Shown: positions 49,229-61,172, counted from the first letter of the stretch. The stretch is 64,000 nucleotides of DNA from Mixophyes australis (GCA_036250195.1 JAVHZZ010000001.1:393758283-393822282); one strand, 5' to 3'. A program made the numbers and translations. Notes: generated by a model from the letters alone, not told the origin.

Positions 49229-49696
49229 GGACCACCTAACACACCCTCCCTCTACCCTGATCAATGCCCGAGTGAAGATGGCGGCGACTAGCGGGGAATT
49301 TATAGGATCCGAGTATCGCGAGATCCGACAACGGGATTATGAGTCAGAGCCTCAGTTTCACTTTTGAATTTGGCGCCAATACCCGGATCTGTCTCGGATC
49401 CGACTCGGATCCGCAACGTTCGGGTGGGCTCGGATTACATAAATCCGAGTGCGCTCATCCCTAAGCATAATATGATGCACCTAAGCATATTGGCCACAAC
49501 ACTATCTCTGTGGACCATGCATCATTACACTTGTCATCCTGTAATGTTTTCTCATGTTCACATTTTAAGTAGTCCTCTTTAAATAATATAAACTTACAAA
49601 GCTCAGTATATAAAAAGAAGCTTCTAATAAATTCAATTAAGAGGCAGAAAAAGGAATGTCAAAATTCTAAATCTGGAACTCTCTCTGGATATTTGA

Positions 49697-49996
49697 CATA
49701 CTTGCCAACTTTTGGCTGTTGCTGTCCGGGAGGGAGGTGGTATAGGAGGAGGGGGCGGAGCTTGTTTAATCGCACCATTTTGACCCCGCCCCAGTGACGT
49801 AATGATGCATACGCATCATTTTACAGCAGTGGTTGGGGTCAAAATGACACGATTGTCAGGAAATCGCGTCATGGCATCTCTAATACTGCCCACTTCACTA
49901 GGTAGTGGGCAGATGTGGGGGGTTGCTCTACTCTCCCGGGAGTCCTACCCAGAATTCGGGAGTCTCCCAGACATTCCGGGAGAGTTGGCAAGTATG
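49697..49996. mobile_element. CATACTTGCC-family MITE
   Basis: Starts CATACTTGCCAACTTTTGGC and ends GGGAGAGTTGGCAAGTATG. It contains CCCACTTCACTAGGTAGTGG and GACCCCGCCCCAGTGACG blocks seen in other copies, in the reverse orientation. The flanking 8-mers (ATATTTGA, ACACTAGG) do not match. Confidence 0.85.
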
Positions 49997-50085
49997 ACAC
50001 TAGGACGGCTATCAACATTAAAAAAACTAAATTATACGGTTATTAAATAAAATAAAAATGATAGCTAGATGGACAGAAAGACTCA

Positions 50086-51150
50086 GTGGCCACTTTATTA
50101 CTATACCTCTCTAGTACTGGGTAGGAACCCCCCCCCCCCTTGCCCCCAGAACACCAAATTCTTCATCACATAGATACAACAAGGTGCTGAAAGCATTCCT
50201 TGGAGATTCTGATCCATGGTGACATAACAGTATCACTCAGTTGCTGCAGATTTGTCTGCTGCACATTCATGCTGCAAATCTCCCATTCCACCATATCCCA
50301 AATGTGCTCTATTGGATTGAGATCTGGCAACTGTGGAGGCCACTGGAGTACACTGAACTCATTGTCATGTTCAAGGAACCAGCTTGGGATGATGGGTGTT
50401 TGTAACATGACACATTCTACTGCTGAAAGTAGTCATTAGACGATAGGTATGGCCATAAAGGGATGCACATGGTCAGCAACAATATTCAGGTAGGCTGTGG
50501 TATTTAAACAATGCCTGGTATTAAATGGCCTAATGTGTGCCGAGAAAACATTTCCCACATCATTACACCACCGCCAGCCTGTACTAGTGACACAAGGTTA
50601 GATGAATTCATGTTTATGTCAAATTCTGACCCTACCATCTGCAGATTTGTCAGATCCGGCAACATTTTTCCAATCTGCTACTGTCCAGTTTTGCTGCGCC
50701 CACAGTAGCCTCAGTTTCCTGTTCATAGCTGACAGGAGAGTAACTAACTGATTACCTTATAATAATAGTGCTAGGAGATGCTACCATTCACAATGTACTA
50801 TAATTGTACAAATAACATAGATAGAACAGGTGTCTTATTAGGTTGCACACTCAACTACCAACAATTATTAATAGTAAATCATTGCAGGTTTGCTATAAAT
50901 TTATCAATAAAATTAGATGTTTTTAATAAATGTTGGTAGGCGAGTGCACAGCCTAATGGGTCACCCACTTTGTCTTTGTTGTCTGAGAGGAACCAAGTGT
51001 GGTCTTCTGCTACTGCAGCCCATCCACTTCAAGGTTCTTGGAGATGCCCTTCTGCATATCACTGTTGTAACGCAGGGTTATTTCAGTTACTGTCGCCTTC
51101 TTGCCCAGTCGGACCATTCTCCTCTGACCTCTCACAGTAACAAGGAGTTT
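50086..51150 (-). mobile_element. Tc1/mariner relic, family 1, copy 3
   Basis: The left terminus is ACTCAGTGGCCACTTTATTA. The minus strand at 50166-50408 encodes SWFLEHDNEFSVLQWPPQLP, DLNPIEHIWDMVEWEI and TNLQQLSDTVMS, i.e. the Tc1 region around the third catalytic acidic position and the C terminus. Further upstream codons can be followed to 50738. The N-terminal part resumes at about 50990 after an insertion of roughly 250 bp of other sequence. It is the most complete of the three copies but has multiple frame breaks. Confidence 0.87.
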
Positions 51151-51185
51151 TCAACCACAAAACTGTGTATGTGTCTATATATACA

Positions 51186-51195
51186 TATCTATCTA

Positions 51196-51262
<67 letters not shown>
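51186..51262. repeat. (TA)n microsatellite
   Basis: TCTA units followed by a long pure TA tract, abutting the Tc1 relic. Confidence 0.95.
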
Positions 51263-51265
<3 letters not shown>

Positions 51266-52689
51266 TTAATTATTGTAAATTTTACAATCGAACTTGCAGT
51301 TAATCAAACTCTCGTATTTAAGTTGGAAAATAAACTCTAGAACTGTGGCAGGCATTGCAGGAACAATATATAGGTAATACATTTTAATAAAATATCTTTA
51401 GGGTGAAATAAGACACTTGTGTTCCTCTTATGGAAGAAACAGTTCATGTAAGTTCATCTCTCTAATGATTACACCATGGTTTATTTCCGTTTATTCTCAG
51501 TAGGCCGAATTACTTAATCTAGTGCAGTCAATTGCTTTGAATATTAGGAAGTTATTTTAGGAAGACAAAAACCACATTCAACCAGAGTCTTTATATGCAT
51601 CCACATGTCTATGGTGAATATGCCATGTGCTATGATATTAGAGGCATTGCTCAGTGTTAGTCACAAGCAAAACATAATGGTCTCTTAAGGGCAGTTATTT
51701 TTTAGCTTCCCATCATTAAAAAACAAGCTTAAAGTAAAAATAAACAGGCATAAAAAATAAAGCACTGAGAAATGAAAATGACCATGCTAATCAGTTCACA
51801 GTATTCATGAATGACACAAATAAAAATAGAATACCTTTACTATATTTATGTTCACTGCAAAGGTTGGAAAAAGTAATTTCCATAAATATTTGTTTTTGGC
51901 CCTGATTTTAAAGAAGAATGGTTTAAACTGTGCTGAAAGTAGAAGAGACTTTATTATTTTCTTTCTGATTGTGTAATAAATCATGGCTGTAGCTTAGAAT
52001 ATTTTTCTTCTCACCTCTGCTTTGGATCAATTCATAAATGTTCTCAGTTCTCAATGTGTTATAAATTAAGGACTTCAACTTCTATAGTTAAAACATTCTA
52101 TATGTGCTCATAAACATGAAATTGTATGAAAAAGAAAGTGGTGTGTGGAGCGATACACACAACACTGGTGCATTGTTTCCAGCCTGTACAATACAAGTGC
52201 AGCAAAAATAAATATCAAATTGCTCAGATATATAGAAACCACTTGACTTTAAGTAATTAAAAAGAGGTAGGAATGGTGATGACTTAAGGGACATCAATCT
52301 ATTGTAAGAAGTGGGTTTGATGCTCCCAGCACAGTCCCTTCACGTGCCACCTACACAGAGGCATCCTGCCACTACGTTTTATATATTTATCCAATAGTAC
52401 CCAAACAAACAATGCTCACCAACAAAGCGTGTTCTCCAGACAGGAGCACAGGTGAACGTATCAAATCCACAAAAATAGTGATTAATCCCCCTTAAAGGAA
52501 ATCCCCACAACAGGCGCTTTGGGACTTTTTCTCACATTGAGACAAACGTATGCACCTTGGAAGACTTTTGGATGCAAATGAAACTATAGCCAACAATACA
52601 CATCTAGAGACACCACCAAACATTACATCACCTAACAATATAGTGAATGGTTTTTTATGCATCAAGTGTTCATCCAAAACATTTAGATT

Positions 52690-52802
52690 GTAAGCTTGCT
52701 TGGGTAGGGCCATCTTTACCTATGTAATTTGTTCTTAACTTGCGCCCTACATACAGCGTGGTGTAAAATGTTGGTGCTTTATAAATAAAGTATAATAATT
52801 AC
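52690..52802 (+). repeat. LINE/SINE-type 3' tail
   Basis: GATTGTAAGCTTGCTTGGG ... CAGCGTGGTGTAAAATGTTGG then TGCTTTATAAATAAAG and AT-rich repeats. The same order of motifs as at 62868-62975. Confidence 0.6.
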
Positions 52803-52995
52803 AATGTTGTGAATTGAGGAACCATATAGACATGTTTGGGAGACAATCTGGGATTTATCCGTACAGCAGACCAAAAGAAGGAACAAATCTGAAGGACTGG
52901 CGGATTTGGTTCTAGGAATGGGATAAATTGGAGATATGCAGGTATAATGTTTAAATTATATTGACAAATCACAGCGACTTTTGGGTGATAAAAAT

Positions 52996-53504
52996 TAGAG
53001 ATGCTCAGGCTCAGTTTTCTGAAAACCGAGCCCACCAGTACTTAGGGGATCTGAGTAAGCTCGTGAGTCGGCTCGTTACTTTTGCGCGTCCTCGGATCTG
53101 AATTGAGGCAAAACGTCATTGTTGCGTTGTCGGATCTGGCGGGTTTTGGATTCCATAAGTACCTCCCTCTCCAGGAGATCCAGCACCATTGCTCATATAG
53201 AAACAGGGGTAGCAGTTTTCCTGTCACTCTCCAGTGCCATTGCTCATACAGAAACAGGAGGGGTAGCAGTGTTCTTGTCACTTAACAAAAATTGACTGGA
53301 AATTAATGTTATTGAGGTTAATAATAATGCAGGGATAAAAAAGACCCAAATTCTGTGATTTTAGCAAATAAAATAGGGATTTTAGGAAAAAAAAATCAGG
53401 ATCCAAAACCAAAACACGCAAGGGCGGTTTTGCCAAAACCAAAACACGAAGCTAATCCAGATCCAAAACCAAAACCAAAACACAGGGGTCAGTGAACATC
53501 TTTA
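52996..53504. mobile_element. Miniature hAT element (relative of 37885-40671)
   Basis: The left end is TAGAGATGCTCAGGCTC and the inverted right end is TAAAGATGTTCACTGACCC. The 8-bp flanks are ATAAAAAT and ATAAACAT (7 of 8). The right 220 bp aligns with the right end of the 37885 element (GAGGTTAATAATAATG, CACGCAAGGGCGGTTTTG). A 60-bp direct repeat around CCATTGCTCATA.AGAAACAGG is internal. No ORF. Confidence 0.88.
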
Positions 53505-53684
53505 ATAAACATATCAGCATAGAAAAACACTGTGTAGTCTTAAATGAACCAAATTGGACTATTATGTGTTGTACATCTATCTAACGGATGTCCACAAATT
53601 GTTGTTTGGAAGCCCTTTAGAGCCAATTTTTCCTGTAGGCTTCACTAGAGTTGGTGTACACATAAAAAGCATACTGAGTATATA

Positions 53685-53775
53685 TATACATATACATACA
53701 CACACACACACACACACTCACACACACACACATATATTCATATACACACATACATATATACATACACACACACCA
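53685..53775. repeat. (CA)n/(TA)n microsatellite
   Basis: Interrupted CA and TA tracts. Confidence 0.92.
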
Positions 53776-55488
53776 CTAACAAACCACAATGCACAGAAAT
53801 CCATTGCAGCCCAAGGCAATAGGCTTTTCACAGTTCCAGTAACTGAATGGGATTTAATACATGCATGTTGACTTGTGGGAAAGCCAATTTTAATCACAAG
53901 AGACTCCCCCCGTCCCTCTTTCTTACATGTTGAATATTTGTACTAAAGAGCATCCCACTCAGGGGAATGAAAAATGAAAATAGTGAATAAGCAATAAAAT
54001 GTATATGCTTCTCAGATAAATGGAAAAATAAAAATCTGCACTGAAGAAAAATCTTCGCTCAGCAAGATTATTTTATACAGAAAAGAGCAAAATTAACTTG
54101 AATATATCGGTTTAAAAAGATAAATTCCTAGCCACTCTTCTTAGGATTCCTAATAAATGAAAAATAATGTTCTTTAAAGGACACATTTTTTACCGTAATA
54201 TTTTTTGGAAAGGAAGGCAATTTAAAAAGCAGTACTGAAACAACTGAGTTTTATTAAACTGAAATAATAGTGTAATTTAAGTCTTTCAAAACAAGTAATT
54301 TGTTATTGCTCATCCTAGGCTTCCTATGAAAAAGTCATCAGCCATTAGTGTCTGAATAAACTTGAAGAGGACCCATGAAGAGCTCTAGTACAAAAAAACA
54401 ATGGTCCAGCAGAAGTGTCATCCAATTGAAAAAACTGTTTACTTTTGTCTAACACATAGATTTCTGTATAAATATAACAAACATGTAGACTAAAGGGGAA
54501 ATATTGCTGATGGAGCATTCTAGAATAAAATAGATGTCGTAAAATCACAAATAAAGTGGTGTAGGACTCCTATATGTATGGTTTCCCCAGAGCATTCCCC
54601 TTTGAATTTCGAATTGGTCCCTAAAACTGTTTTACCTTATTTGAGACCTAAAAAGGAAGCATGGGTGGATTTTATTGCCTGAATGAACTTCAGGTAACAT
54701 GAGGGACCTGGTATTTCATGTACAAATGATGGGAGCCAAATGGTAGGTGTAATGTTCTTATTAGTTGTTAAAAAAACAAAGCTATAGATCTATATATTCT
54801 TATTTCTTCAATGCCTAAGAGATACAATCCAGGATTCAAAGCTTCTATTCCAAGGAAATCCTGGATTGAACCATCTAGGCTACCATAACCATTACAGCTG
54901 AGGCACTATCACTATATACAGACGACATTGCAGACCCGAAAAACAAAGGGTACGGACGGAACGTAGTAGGGAGAGCTTATGCAGGGTATTAAATTGGCTT
55001 CACAGCCGCGAGATTCCTTACCACTTTCCAAACCGTACATTTAATTTCCAATTTTACTCAGGACTTCCTTAAAAGAGTTATAAAACATGCAAACATTTGA
55101 AAAAAAAAGTCATGATTTTGATACAGATTGACAGATGTCCTATAAATCAAGTAATAGTTTTTGACAATATTCAACCTTTCATTTATTAGCATATACTGAT
55201 TCTTAAGTACACTATTTACATGGAACAGGTACATGTGCTTTCATTTCTATTGGTAAAACATTTTAATTTTAAACTGTTTCTATATTTTTAAATTCCTTTT
55301 CTGTGACATCCTCAATACAATCTAAAAGCTTATATTTAATAGCTGCTGGGAGTGGCCATGTTTGCCTACTGAAAGTCTGACCTTTCACCTTGGATCACAA
55401 GCAATACACAGTAATTTATTTATTATATATGCCACACATCTGCCTCATGTATGGTACGTTTGAAGAGAAAAGGTGATGAAGGTCCACA

Positions 55489-55969
55489 CAGACTCCCATT
55501 AGGCAAGGTTAGGCACTTGCCTAGGGCGCCGGGCTCTGGAGGGCTCCACAGATTAAAAATTTCTTTAAAACTGTGCGGCGACCGCTGACCATACCTTCCA
55601 CGGCCGCCGCACAGCTTCACATACATCCACAGGGAGGGGGGGAGGGACTATTGCTCACCACCACTGCCGCCTCTCTGCTCCGTCTCCTCCCCTCCACTCA
55701 CTGACTGACTGTCGGGCGTGACATCATCATCACGGCCCGACAGTGTCAGTGAGTGGAGGGGAGCAGACGGAGCAGAGAGGAGACAAGTTAGAAGCAGGTA
55801 AGAAAAGACGCACATTTTCAAAATCAGCGCCCCCACCCTGCACACTTACACACTATTTTGTAAGTGTGCAGGGTGAGGGCGCCGATTTTTAAAATGTGCC
55901 GGGCGGAGGGCGCGGGGCGCCGATTTTGTAAATGTACCTAGGGTGCCATGGACCCTAGCACCGGCCCTG
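55489..55969. mobile_element. GC-rich hAT-type miniature with internal palindromes
   Basis: The left end is CAGACTCCCATTAGGC; the inverted right end is CAGGGCCGGTGCTAGGG. A perfect 8-bp duplication GGTCCACA is at 55481-55488 and 55970-55977. The interior holds two strong inverted repeats: TCTCCTCCCCTCCACTCAC with its mirror (about 55680-55785), and GCGCC.CACCCTGCACACTTA with its mirror (about 55828-55882). Repeated GGCGCCGATTTT motifs occur. Confidence 0.85.
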
Positions 55970-56226
55970 GGTCCACACTGACAATTTCCCAAAACCTTGA
56001 CAATGAAGTGCCCATGTTAATCTAGAAAACTGAACATGCAACTGAGCACACTGCAGTGTAACACCTTTATATACTTCCACTTTTCTGAACGAATAGAATT
56101 CACAGAGGGCATCGTGGTGTCTATTTGGTCGTCAGGAATCAGGTGTGGTACAGAGTTACTTTGTATGCTGAAGTTGCATTAGTTTTCACTTTTAACCATA
56201 GTTATATTTTCCATGTTACTTTACGC

Positions 56227-56449
56227 CATAGTTGCCAACTATGGCGTCCGTGAGACTTCCAAATTATGTTGAGACCTCCCAGATTCCCTAGAGACAGCAG
56301 GCAATTCTCCTGCAAGGCCGCTTTCCTGCTTCTAATGTGAGTACTAGGGGACAGAACCAATGGCAAAATTATCACCATCGTCTGCTTCTTTTCTTCTATC
56401 TTCTGCATCCGCATCTCCCAGAAGGGAAAAATGAATGTAGGCAAGTATG
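56227..56449. mobile_element. CATACTTGCC-family hAT-type MITE
   Basis: Ends CATAGTTGCCAACTATGG and ATGTAGGCAAGTATG; flanks CTTTACGC and CTTCACAC (6 of 8). It lies 235 bp from NR3C2 exon 6. Confidence 0.8.
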
Positions 56450-56683
56450 CTTCACACCCACTTCTTTCTTTTCTTTATCATTAGCTATGAATAATTAATT
56501 TGTTAAAGACTGAGTACATAGGATGTATTAGGAGCAATGCAGAAGTAGTGACATAGTTTACACTGAACTACAGGACTCTACACTTGGCTATGACTGTTAC
56601 CACATTTAGGCAAGAAATCTGGTTGGAGACTACGTGAGCTTCCATACAATCTTATGTAGAGTAAATTTTCAACTAATACTTAC

Positions 56684-56828
56684 TCATTAAATATCAGGTC
56701 TGGAGCAAAATACAGGTATTGGCTGTTTGCATGTTTATAGGATCTCCAGCTCAAAGCAAACGACGACAGGCACATCCAGGAGTACTGAATTAAAGTAATT
56801 TGGTCCTCAAGAGGCAAGTTCCTAAATC
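56684..56828 (-). CDS. NR3C2: Mineralocorticoid receptor exon 6, ligand-binding domain helices 3-5
   Basis: The exon is 145 nt. The first two bases complete the Gly codon of KVIPG. It then reads [32 protein letters not shown] and [16 protein letters not shown], with a split Glu codon at the end. It contains the nuclear-receptor signature ([11 protein letters not shown]), the Ser of CLSSFALSW (human Ser810, the site of a known activating change) and the Arg of SWRSYK (human Arg817, which contacts the steroid 3-keto group). The acceptor is TTTGTTTCAG and the donor is AATGA/GTAAGT. Confidence 0.97.
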
Positions 56829-57305
56829 CTGAAACAAAAAAAATAAATAGTACCAATGAAAACTATAGTTTTATGTCATAAAACACTAAGGTCAGTAAAA
56901 GCTCTTTTCATTTGTAACTGTAAATTTCAGATTTCTGATAGAAGCCCTCTGCACATTAACATTAATACAGGAAGCTCCTGAAAAATACTGCATCAATCTT
57001 CTATGGATAATAGAGATTCCCAATAATATCATGTCCTTTTGGTATTTCCCAATCAGTTGTAATGTAGCATTGATGCACTAAACACCTTAACAATTTTATG
57101 CAGTTTAATTATCTTCACTACATCTACATTTAATATAAACTAAATTTACCTGTCATAACGATTTAGCCATAATGAAAAAATAAACCCCTATATGCCCTAA
57201 CCCTTGCTCTCCCCCCAAATCAGTGTCATTCACAGAACTACTAGGAACAATTTCTATCAGAAGTGCTACCATTCTCTATTCTTTATTAAAAACTGTTGAA
57301 ACATC

Positions 57306-57486
57306 GGGGTAAATGTATCAAGCTGAGAGTTTTCCAGAGGGTTTAAAAAAACAATCAGATTCTACCTATCATTTATTTAGTACTTTCTACAAAATGATAG
57401 CTAGAATCTGATTGGTTGCTATAGGCAACAACATCTCCACTTTTCAAACCCGCCGAAAAAAACGCTCAGCTTGATACATTTAACCC
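57306..57486. mobile_element. MITE sharing its core with 797-973
   Basis: The outer ends GGGGTAAATGTATCAAGCTG and CAGCTTGATACATTTAACCC are inverted repeats. The core AATCAGATTCTA.CTATCATT ... AATCTGATTGGTTGCTATAGG is that of the element at 797-973, although the outer 30 bp differ. Confidence 0.75.
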
Positions 57487-58961
57487 ATGGACTTCAAAAT
57501 GTTGTTTCAACCATAAGCCAAGTCATTTTTTGCCAACTGGGAAATTAATTACATAAATAAAACAGTCTGCGAGAGGGGCTCCCTTTTTAATGAAAAAAAA
57601 AAGTCTTGTCCATCCGTGTAACGTAATTTAGTTTGGAAGGTGATGCAGTAAAATTGAAACACACTTACTGGTGATATGAAAATCATCCCATACAATAAAC
57701 GTCATGTTCTCATATTCACTTCACTGCTTATAATGTTACATACAGTAGTTCTATATTACCAATTCGATGATAATAGCAATGTGCTGGAGGTTGTACAAAC
57801 AGCTGACTTGAAGTTTTTACACAATAACCAGTTTTATAACTTGAATAGCCGGATGCCAACTGTTCCGGGGTATGGAGAAACCATGGGTGAGATTTACTTT
57901 AAATGGCTAAAAAGTGCCCGGTGGGTGGGCAGCATCTTATTATTAGGACCCAAGACACCACATACAGGCAAAACAAAGCAATGCTCAGCAATCCTAAAAA
58001 GTAATGCAATTGTTCATGTTGTGCAGGGAGAGGTAAATTAATGTTTATTTAATTCCTTCCCATCTCAGCACTGCTAAATGTGTAATATGGACATGACTTC
58101 AGCACATTTATAAAGATCTTCTCATCAAAGGTCTCTGATAGCAGACACTCAATTGTCATAGCACAGAACTTGTCCATTAAAAAGAGAAAATACAAAGCAC
58201 CAAGAACAAAAAGGGGAAAAGACTTACATTACAACCATAAACATAGGTCAAGAGGGAAAAATATTAAGTGGGCCGCGCAACACAGGGGACCAGGTTCCAG
58301 AGGAAAAATGTGCCTTAAGGTACAAAGTTAATATGGCTTCATAATGACTTTATCCAGGACAGACAGTGAAAAATGCAACATAGTACAAACACTGAGTAGC
58401 GGTCTATCACTGACTAGTAAAACTGGCCACATTGTCATACAACACACCTTTATGACTATAATGCTAATGAAAACATGCAGGAGAACTGAACATATCAAGG
58501 ACAACATCTACTCTAACGCAGTTGGACAGAAGTGGTCTAGATGCAATTAGTAGGAAATTAATAAAGCAGGGCCAGATTTATGGAAAGGATACATAGGAAC
58601 AAGCCTGGGGTTTCAGAGGTGACACATAAGTGTTTTTTTTTTTTCATTTTAGACATCACTCATTTATTATTCACTTATTATAATCATCTATTAGGGGTTA
58701 ATCAACTGTGTGTGAATTATAAATAGACTTAGTTGAGGTAAGAACCATGGAGAGCTATGGCTTAAGGGGAGGGTGTAGGAGCAGAAAAAAAAAAAAGAGG
58801 TAAGGAAGGGTGAGGAGCTAGTGCCGTAATTGGAAAAATAAGACTGAATGAAATGTATGTAACCACCCATCTTTATGCGTCACAGCTGTATTACAGGATT
58901 AGTCATGTAGAATTTCAGATTGTTAGTAATTCTACTTGTTAAACAGCATAGAGGAAGACCT

Positions 58962-59130
58962 GGGGGTAAATGTATGAACCATCGGTTTCTACAAGTCGCT
59001 GAAATCTGCGACTCTGAAGGAGAAATTTAAAGCAGCGATGGCGTGTAAGGACAAACCGCTTTAAATTTTCCCTGAAAAGTCACCGAATTCCGGAGACTTT
59101 CAGAAACCAATGGTTCATACATTTACCCCC
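58962..59130. mobile_element. Hairpin MITE with GGGGGTAAATGTATGAAC termini
   Basis: The left end GGGGGTAAATGTATGAACCA mirrors the right end TGGTTCATACATTTACCCCC. The interior mirrors CTACAAGTCGCTGAAATC-type blocks. The terminal GGGGTAAATGTAT is shared with 57306-57486 but the interior is different. Confidence 0.78.
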
Positions 59131-59733
59131 AGATCTTTTCACAATAATATTAGCACCATGGCTATGTAGCGCAGATAGAAATGCCTCTCTTGCACCTAGC
59201 CCCATCTCGCCCTTTTTACACAACTTATAAAAATAAAGAATCAGGTTTCTCCTTGTCTTCTCTTCCCAAGTAATCATTCAATATCGGAGATTTTGCCCCC
59301 TCCCCCGTTTATATTTTAGGCCAGGTATTGTGTTTTCTTTTTATTATTGTATCATTATTCCATTTGTAACTGTGTCCACAAAAAAGTAAAATAAAACAAA
59401 ACAAAAAACAGCAAAGATCATGCTGGGATCTGTGGTTGGACAGGTTGACCAATTACAACGTTCTAACCCTTCAATATGGGCCTAAAAGGACAGTAACATA
59501 TACGTAACTGTTTCTATAGTATACTCTAAACAATACTTTATATAGTGTTTAAAATTGTGCGCACTGTGTTACACATATATTGTTAGGAAAATGTTTCAAT
59601 ACATGGGATAGTCACCTTCACCTACTTATTCATCTGTTTTAAAAACATGACAATAAATAAACTTTGTTCCAAGATGAACCATACTTTCCAAGATGAAACA
59701 TACAACCACAGCTACACAGACTTGATGTTGTAC

Positions 59734-60084
59734 CTGGAATCACTTTTGCCCATTTCACCACTTGTATCATCTGTTTTCCAGCCAGACGGTTGAGGCTGGA
59801 CAAAAGGTGTTCTGCTGTATCGGGCTGGCCGCTGTCATACCCCGCGTACACTATTTCAGGTTCAATGTTTTCAAGTATGACATTTGCTGACAGGGACAGT
59901 TCAGGAGATACAGCAGATATGATTGGAACGATAGTTGTGTTTGTGGATACAGAGGTCTCTTTTGATGCGGGTTTGTATGTATTTTCCTCCTTTAGACTCT
60001 GTGTAGGGGGCTGTTGATGAGGTGTCGGCTGCTGGTGTTCTTCATGAACTCCTTTTAATTTTCCTAACTTCTTAGACTTTCGAG
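59734..60084 (-). CDS. NR3C2: Mineralocorticoid receptor exon 5, hinge and start of ligand-binding domain
   Basis: The exon is 351 nt. The first two bases complete an Ala codon, giving [12 protein letters not shown], the basic end of the DNA-binding/hinge region that carries nuclear-localisation character. A Gln/Pro- and Ser/Thr-rich hinge follows. The ligand-binding domain then begins with [17 protein letters not shown], passes through [19 protein letters not shown] and ends at AKVIP plus one base of Gly. Asn and Gln in LNRLAGKQM correspond to human Asn770 and Gln776, which bind the hormone. The acceptor is TTATTTCAG and the donor is CCAG/GTACAA. The earlier exons with the zinc fingers and N-terminal domain are outside the window. 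Confidence 0.97.
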
Positions 60085-60730
60085 CTGAAATAATAATAAA
60101 CAAGAACAATTAGACGTGATTGGATGTGAAGAGGCAGAAATATACACAGGTTTCTGGGCAGAGTGTGGCCAACCTGAAGCAGCATGATGAACAAACCTAG
60201 CATTTGGGTGGAACGTCTGTATTTCGCATCACCCTGGAATAGAGGATGTGCAACAGGCTTGCGGTCTTTTAGGTAACAGGTTTGCAATGTACAGATAAAA
60301 ATGTACATTTGTTTTAGATAACATTGTCCTTTAAAATGCACTGTTTGCCCACTGCTGGCTCAAATACTTAAACATTTCATAACCTGAGAAAAGTCTTGCA
60401 ACATGCTTTTGTCTTAACTTTAGAATGCACAATTATAATCACTACCTCACTAACACCAAGTATAATACATAAACACATAAAAGATAAGATAACGTAAGAT
60501 TTGTTTTAATCAACATGCGGTGTTCAATTACTATTCAGCAACTGTCTGACCAGATATGTATTTAATTTATTTACTTAGAGTAGCAGATGACAAAAAGGGG
60601 GGTTCAGGGGCAAGAGTGTAAACTGCTGCACAGTACATTGCAATATAACCAGTAAAGTTACCATATAATTCTACTCAGATATGTCCCAAGCTGGCCCCTA
60701 TTGTATGCTTGGGTGGGGTACCTTTTCACG

Positions 60731-61172
60731 ATGCCCATCACGCCGATACTAGGTACGCTGACAGGAATGCACTGAAGGTGTATTACCCGGCACACTGGTA
60801 ATACTGACAGCTGTAAACAATGACCGGAGACCGCGGCGACGAATTAAGAAGCCGACAGGTAAGGATGATGTCACTTTCAATCCGCACATTATGTTTGCTG
60901 TTCTTAGCCTGCTATTTTAAGAAGGCGCCACCTGTACAATGTATTAGGCTTTCTAAATAACATTGTACAGGCAGCGGCTCCTTAAAATAGCAGGTTAAGA
61001 ACAGCAAACAAAATGTGCGGATTGAAAGCGACGTCATCCTTACCTGCCGGCTTCTTCATTAGTCGCCACGGTTTCCGGTCATTGTTTACAGCTGTCAGTA
61101 TTACCAGTGTGCCGGTGGAATACACCTGCGGTGTATTCCTGTCGCCGTATCCAGCATCGGCGTGGTGGGCAT
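60731..61172. mobile_element. Fold-back element, arms about 215 bp
   Basis: The left arm begins ATGCCCATCACGCCGAT and the right arm ends ATCGGCGTGGTGGGCAT. Further paired blocks include CACACTGGTAATACTGACAG, GAAGCCGACAGGTAAGGATG and TTTGCTGTTCTTAGCCTGCT. Arms meet around 60945-60958 with a short AT centre. Small differences and indels between the arms show it is older than the palindrome at 35402. Confidence 0.85.

Larger units (their letters stand above)
41009..49471 (-). mobile_element. Large hAT element with BED-finger transposase
   Basis: The element begins GGATGTGCACCGGCG and ends GAGTGCGCTCATCCCTAAGC, whose inverted form GGGATGAGCGCAC resembles the left end. Both sides show the family's lipid-like GGATCC/CGGATT-rich subterminal sequence. 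An 11-bp direct repeat ATGATGCACCT flanks it (40998-41008, 49472-49482). In sense order it contains a 296-bp tandem array, an N-terminal/BED-finger/catalytic transposase gene (47857 to 44849), a stem-loop, a duplicated block and the 77-bp array. Its transposase frames are broken, so this copy cannot encode full-length enzyme. Boundaries are less certain than for the smaller copies. Confidence 0.8.
22940..56683 (-). other. NR3C2: NR3C2 intron between exons 6 and 7 (33.7 kb), transposon-rich
   Basis: This is the largest intron in the window. The donor GTAAGT is at 56678-56683 and the acceptor AG at 22940-22941. It holds the Tc1 relics, the hAT elements, the 77-bp array and the long palindrome. 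Stretches in which I recognise nothing are 22940-23431, 24236-25177, 30060-32090, 32848-34189 (apart from short AT tracts), 37266-37876, 51263-52689 and 53776-55480. A segment near 28135-28480 starts like a further dispersed family (CATACCTCCCAACATTTG); a similar start occurs near 23190. Confidence 0.9.
56829..59733 (-). other. NR3C2: NR3C2 intron between exons 5 and 6 (2.9 kb)
   Basis: The intron runs from donor GTACAA (next to 59734) to acceptor CAG (56829-56831). It contains two inverted-repeat miniature elements (57306-57486 and 58962-59130). The rest is AT-rich and unassigned. A 121-codon plus-strand ORF at 57676-58041 resembles nothing I know and is treated as chance. Confidence 0.9.

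Noticed and set aside
57676..58041. 121-codon plus-strand ORF in an NR3C2 intron
   Set aside because: It has a hydrophobic start but no recognisable domain, no splice or promoter context and no family resemblance; consistent with chance in AT-rich DNA.
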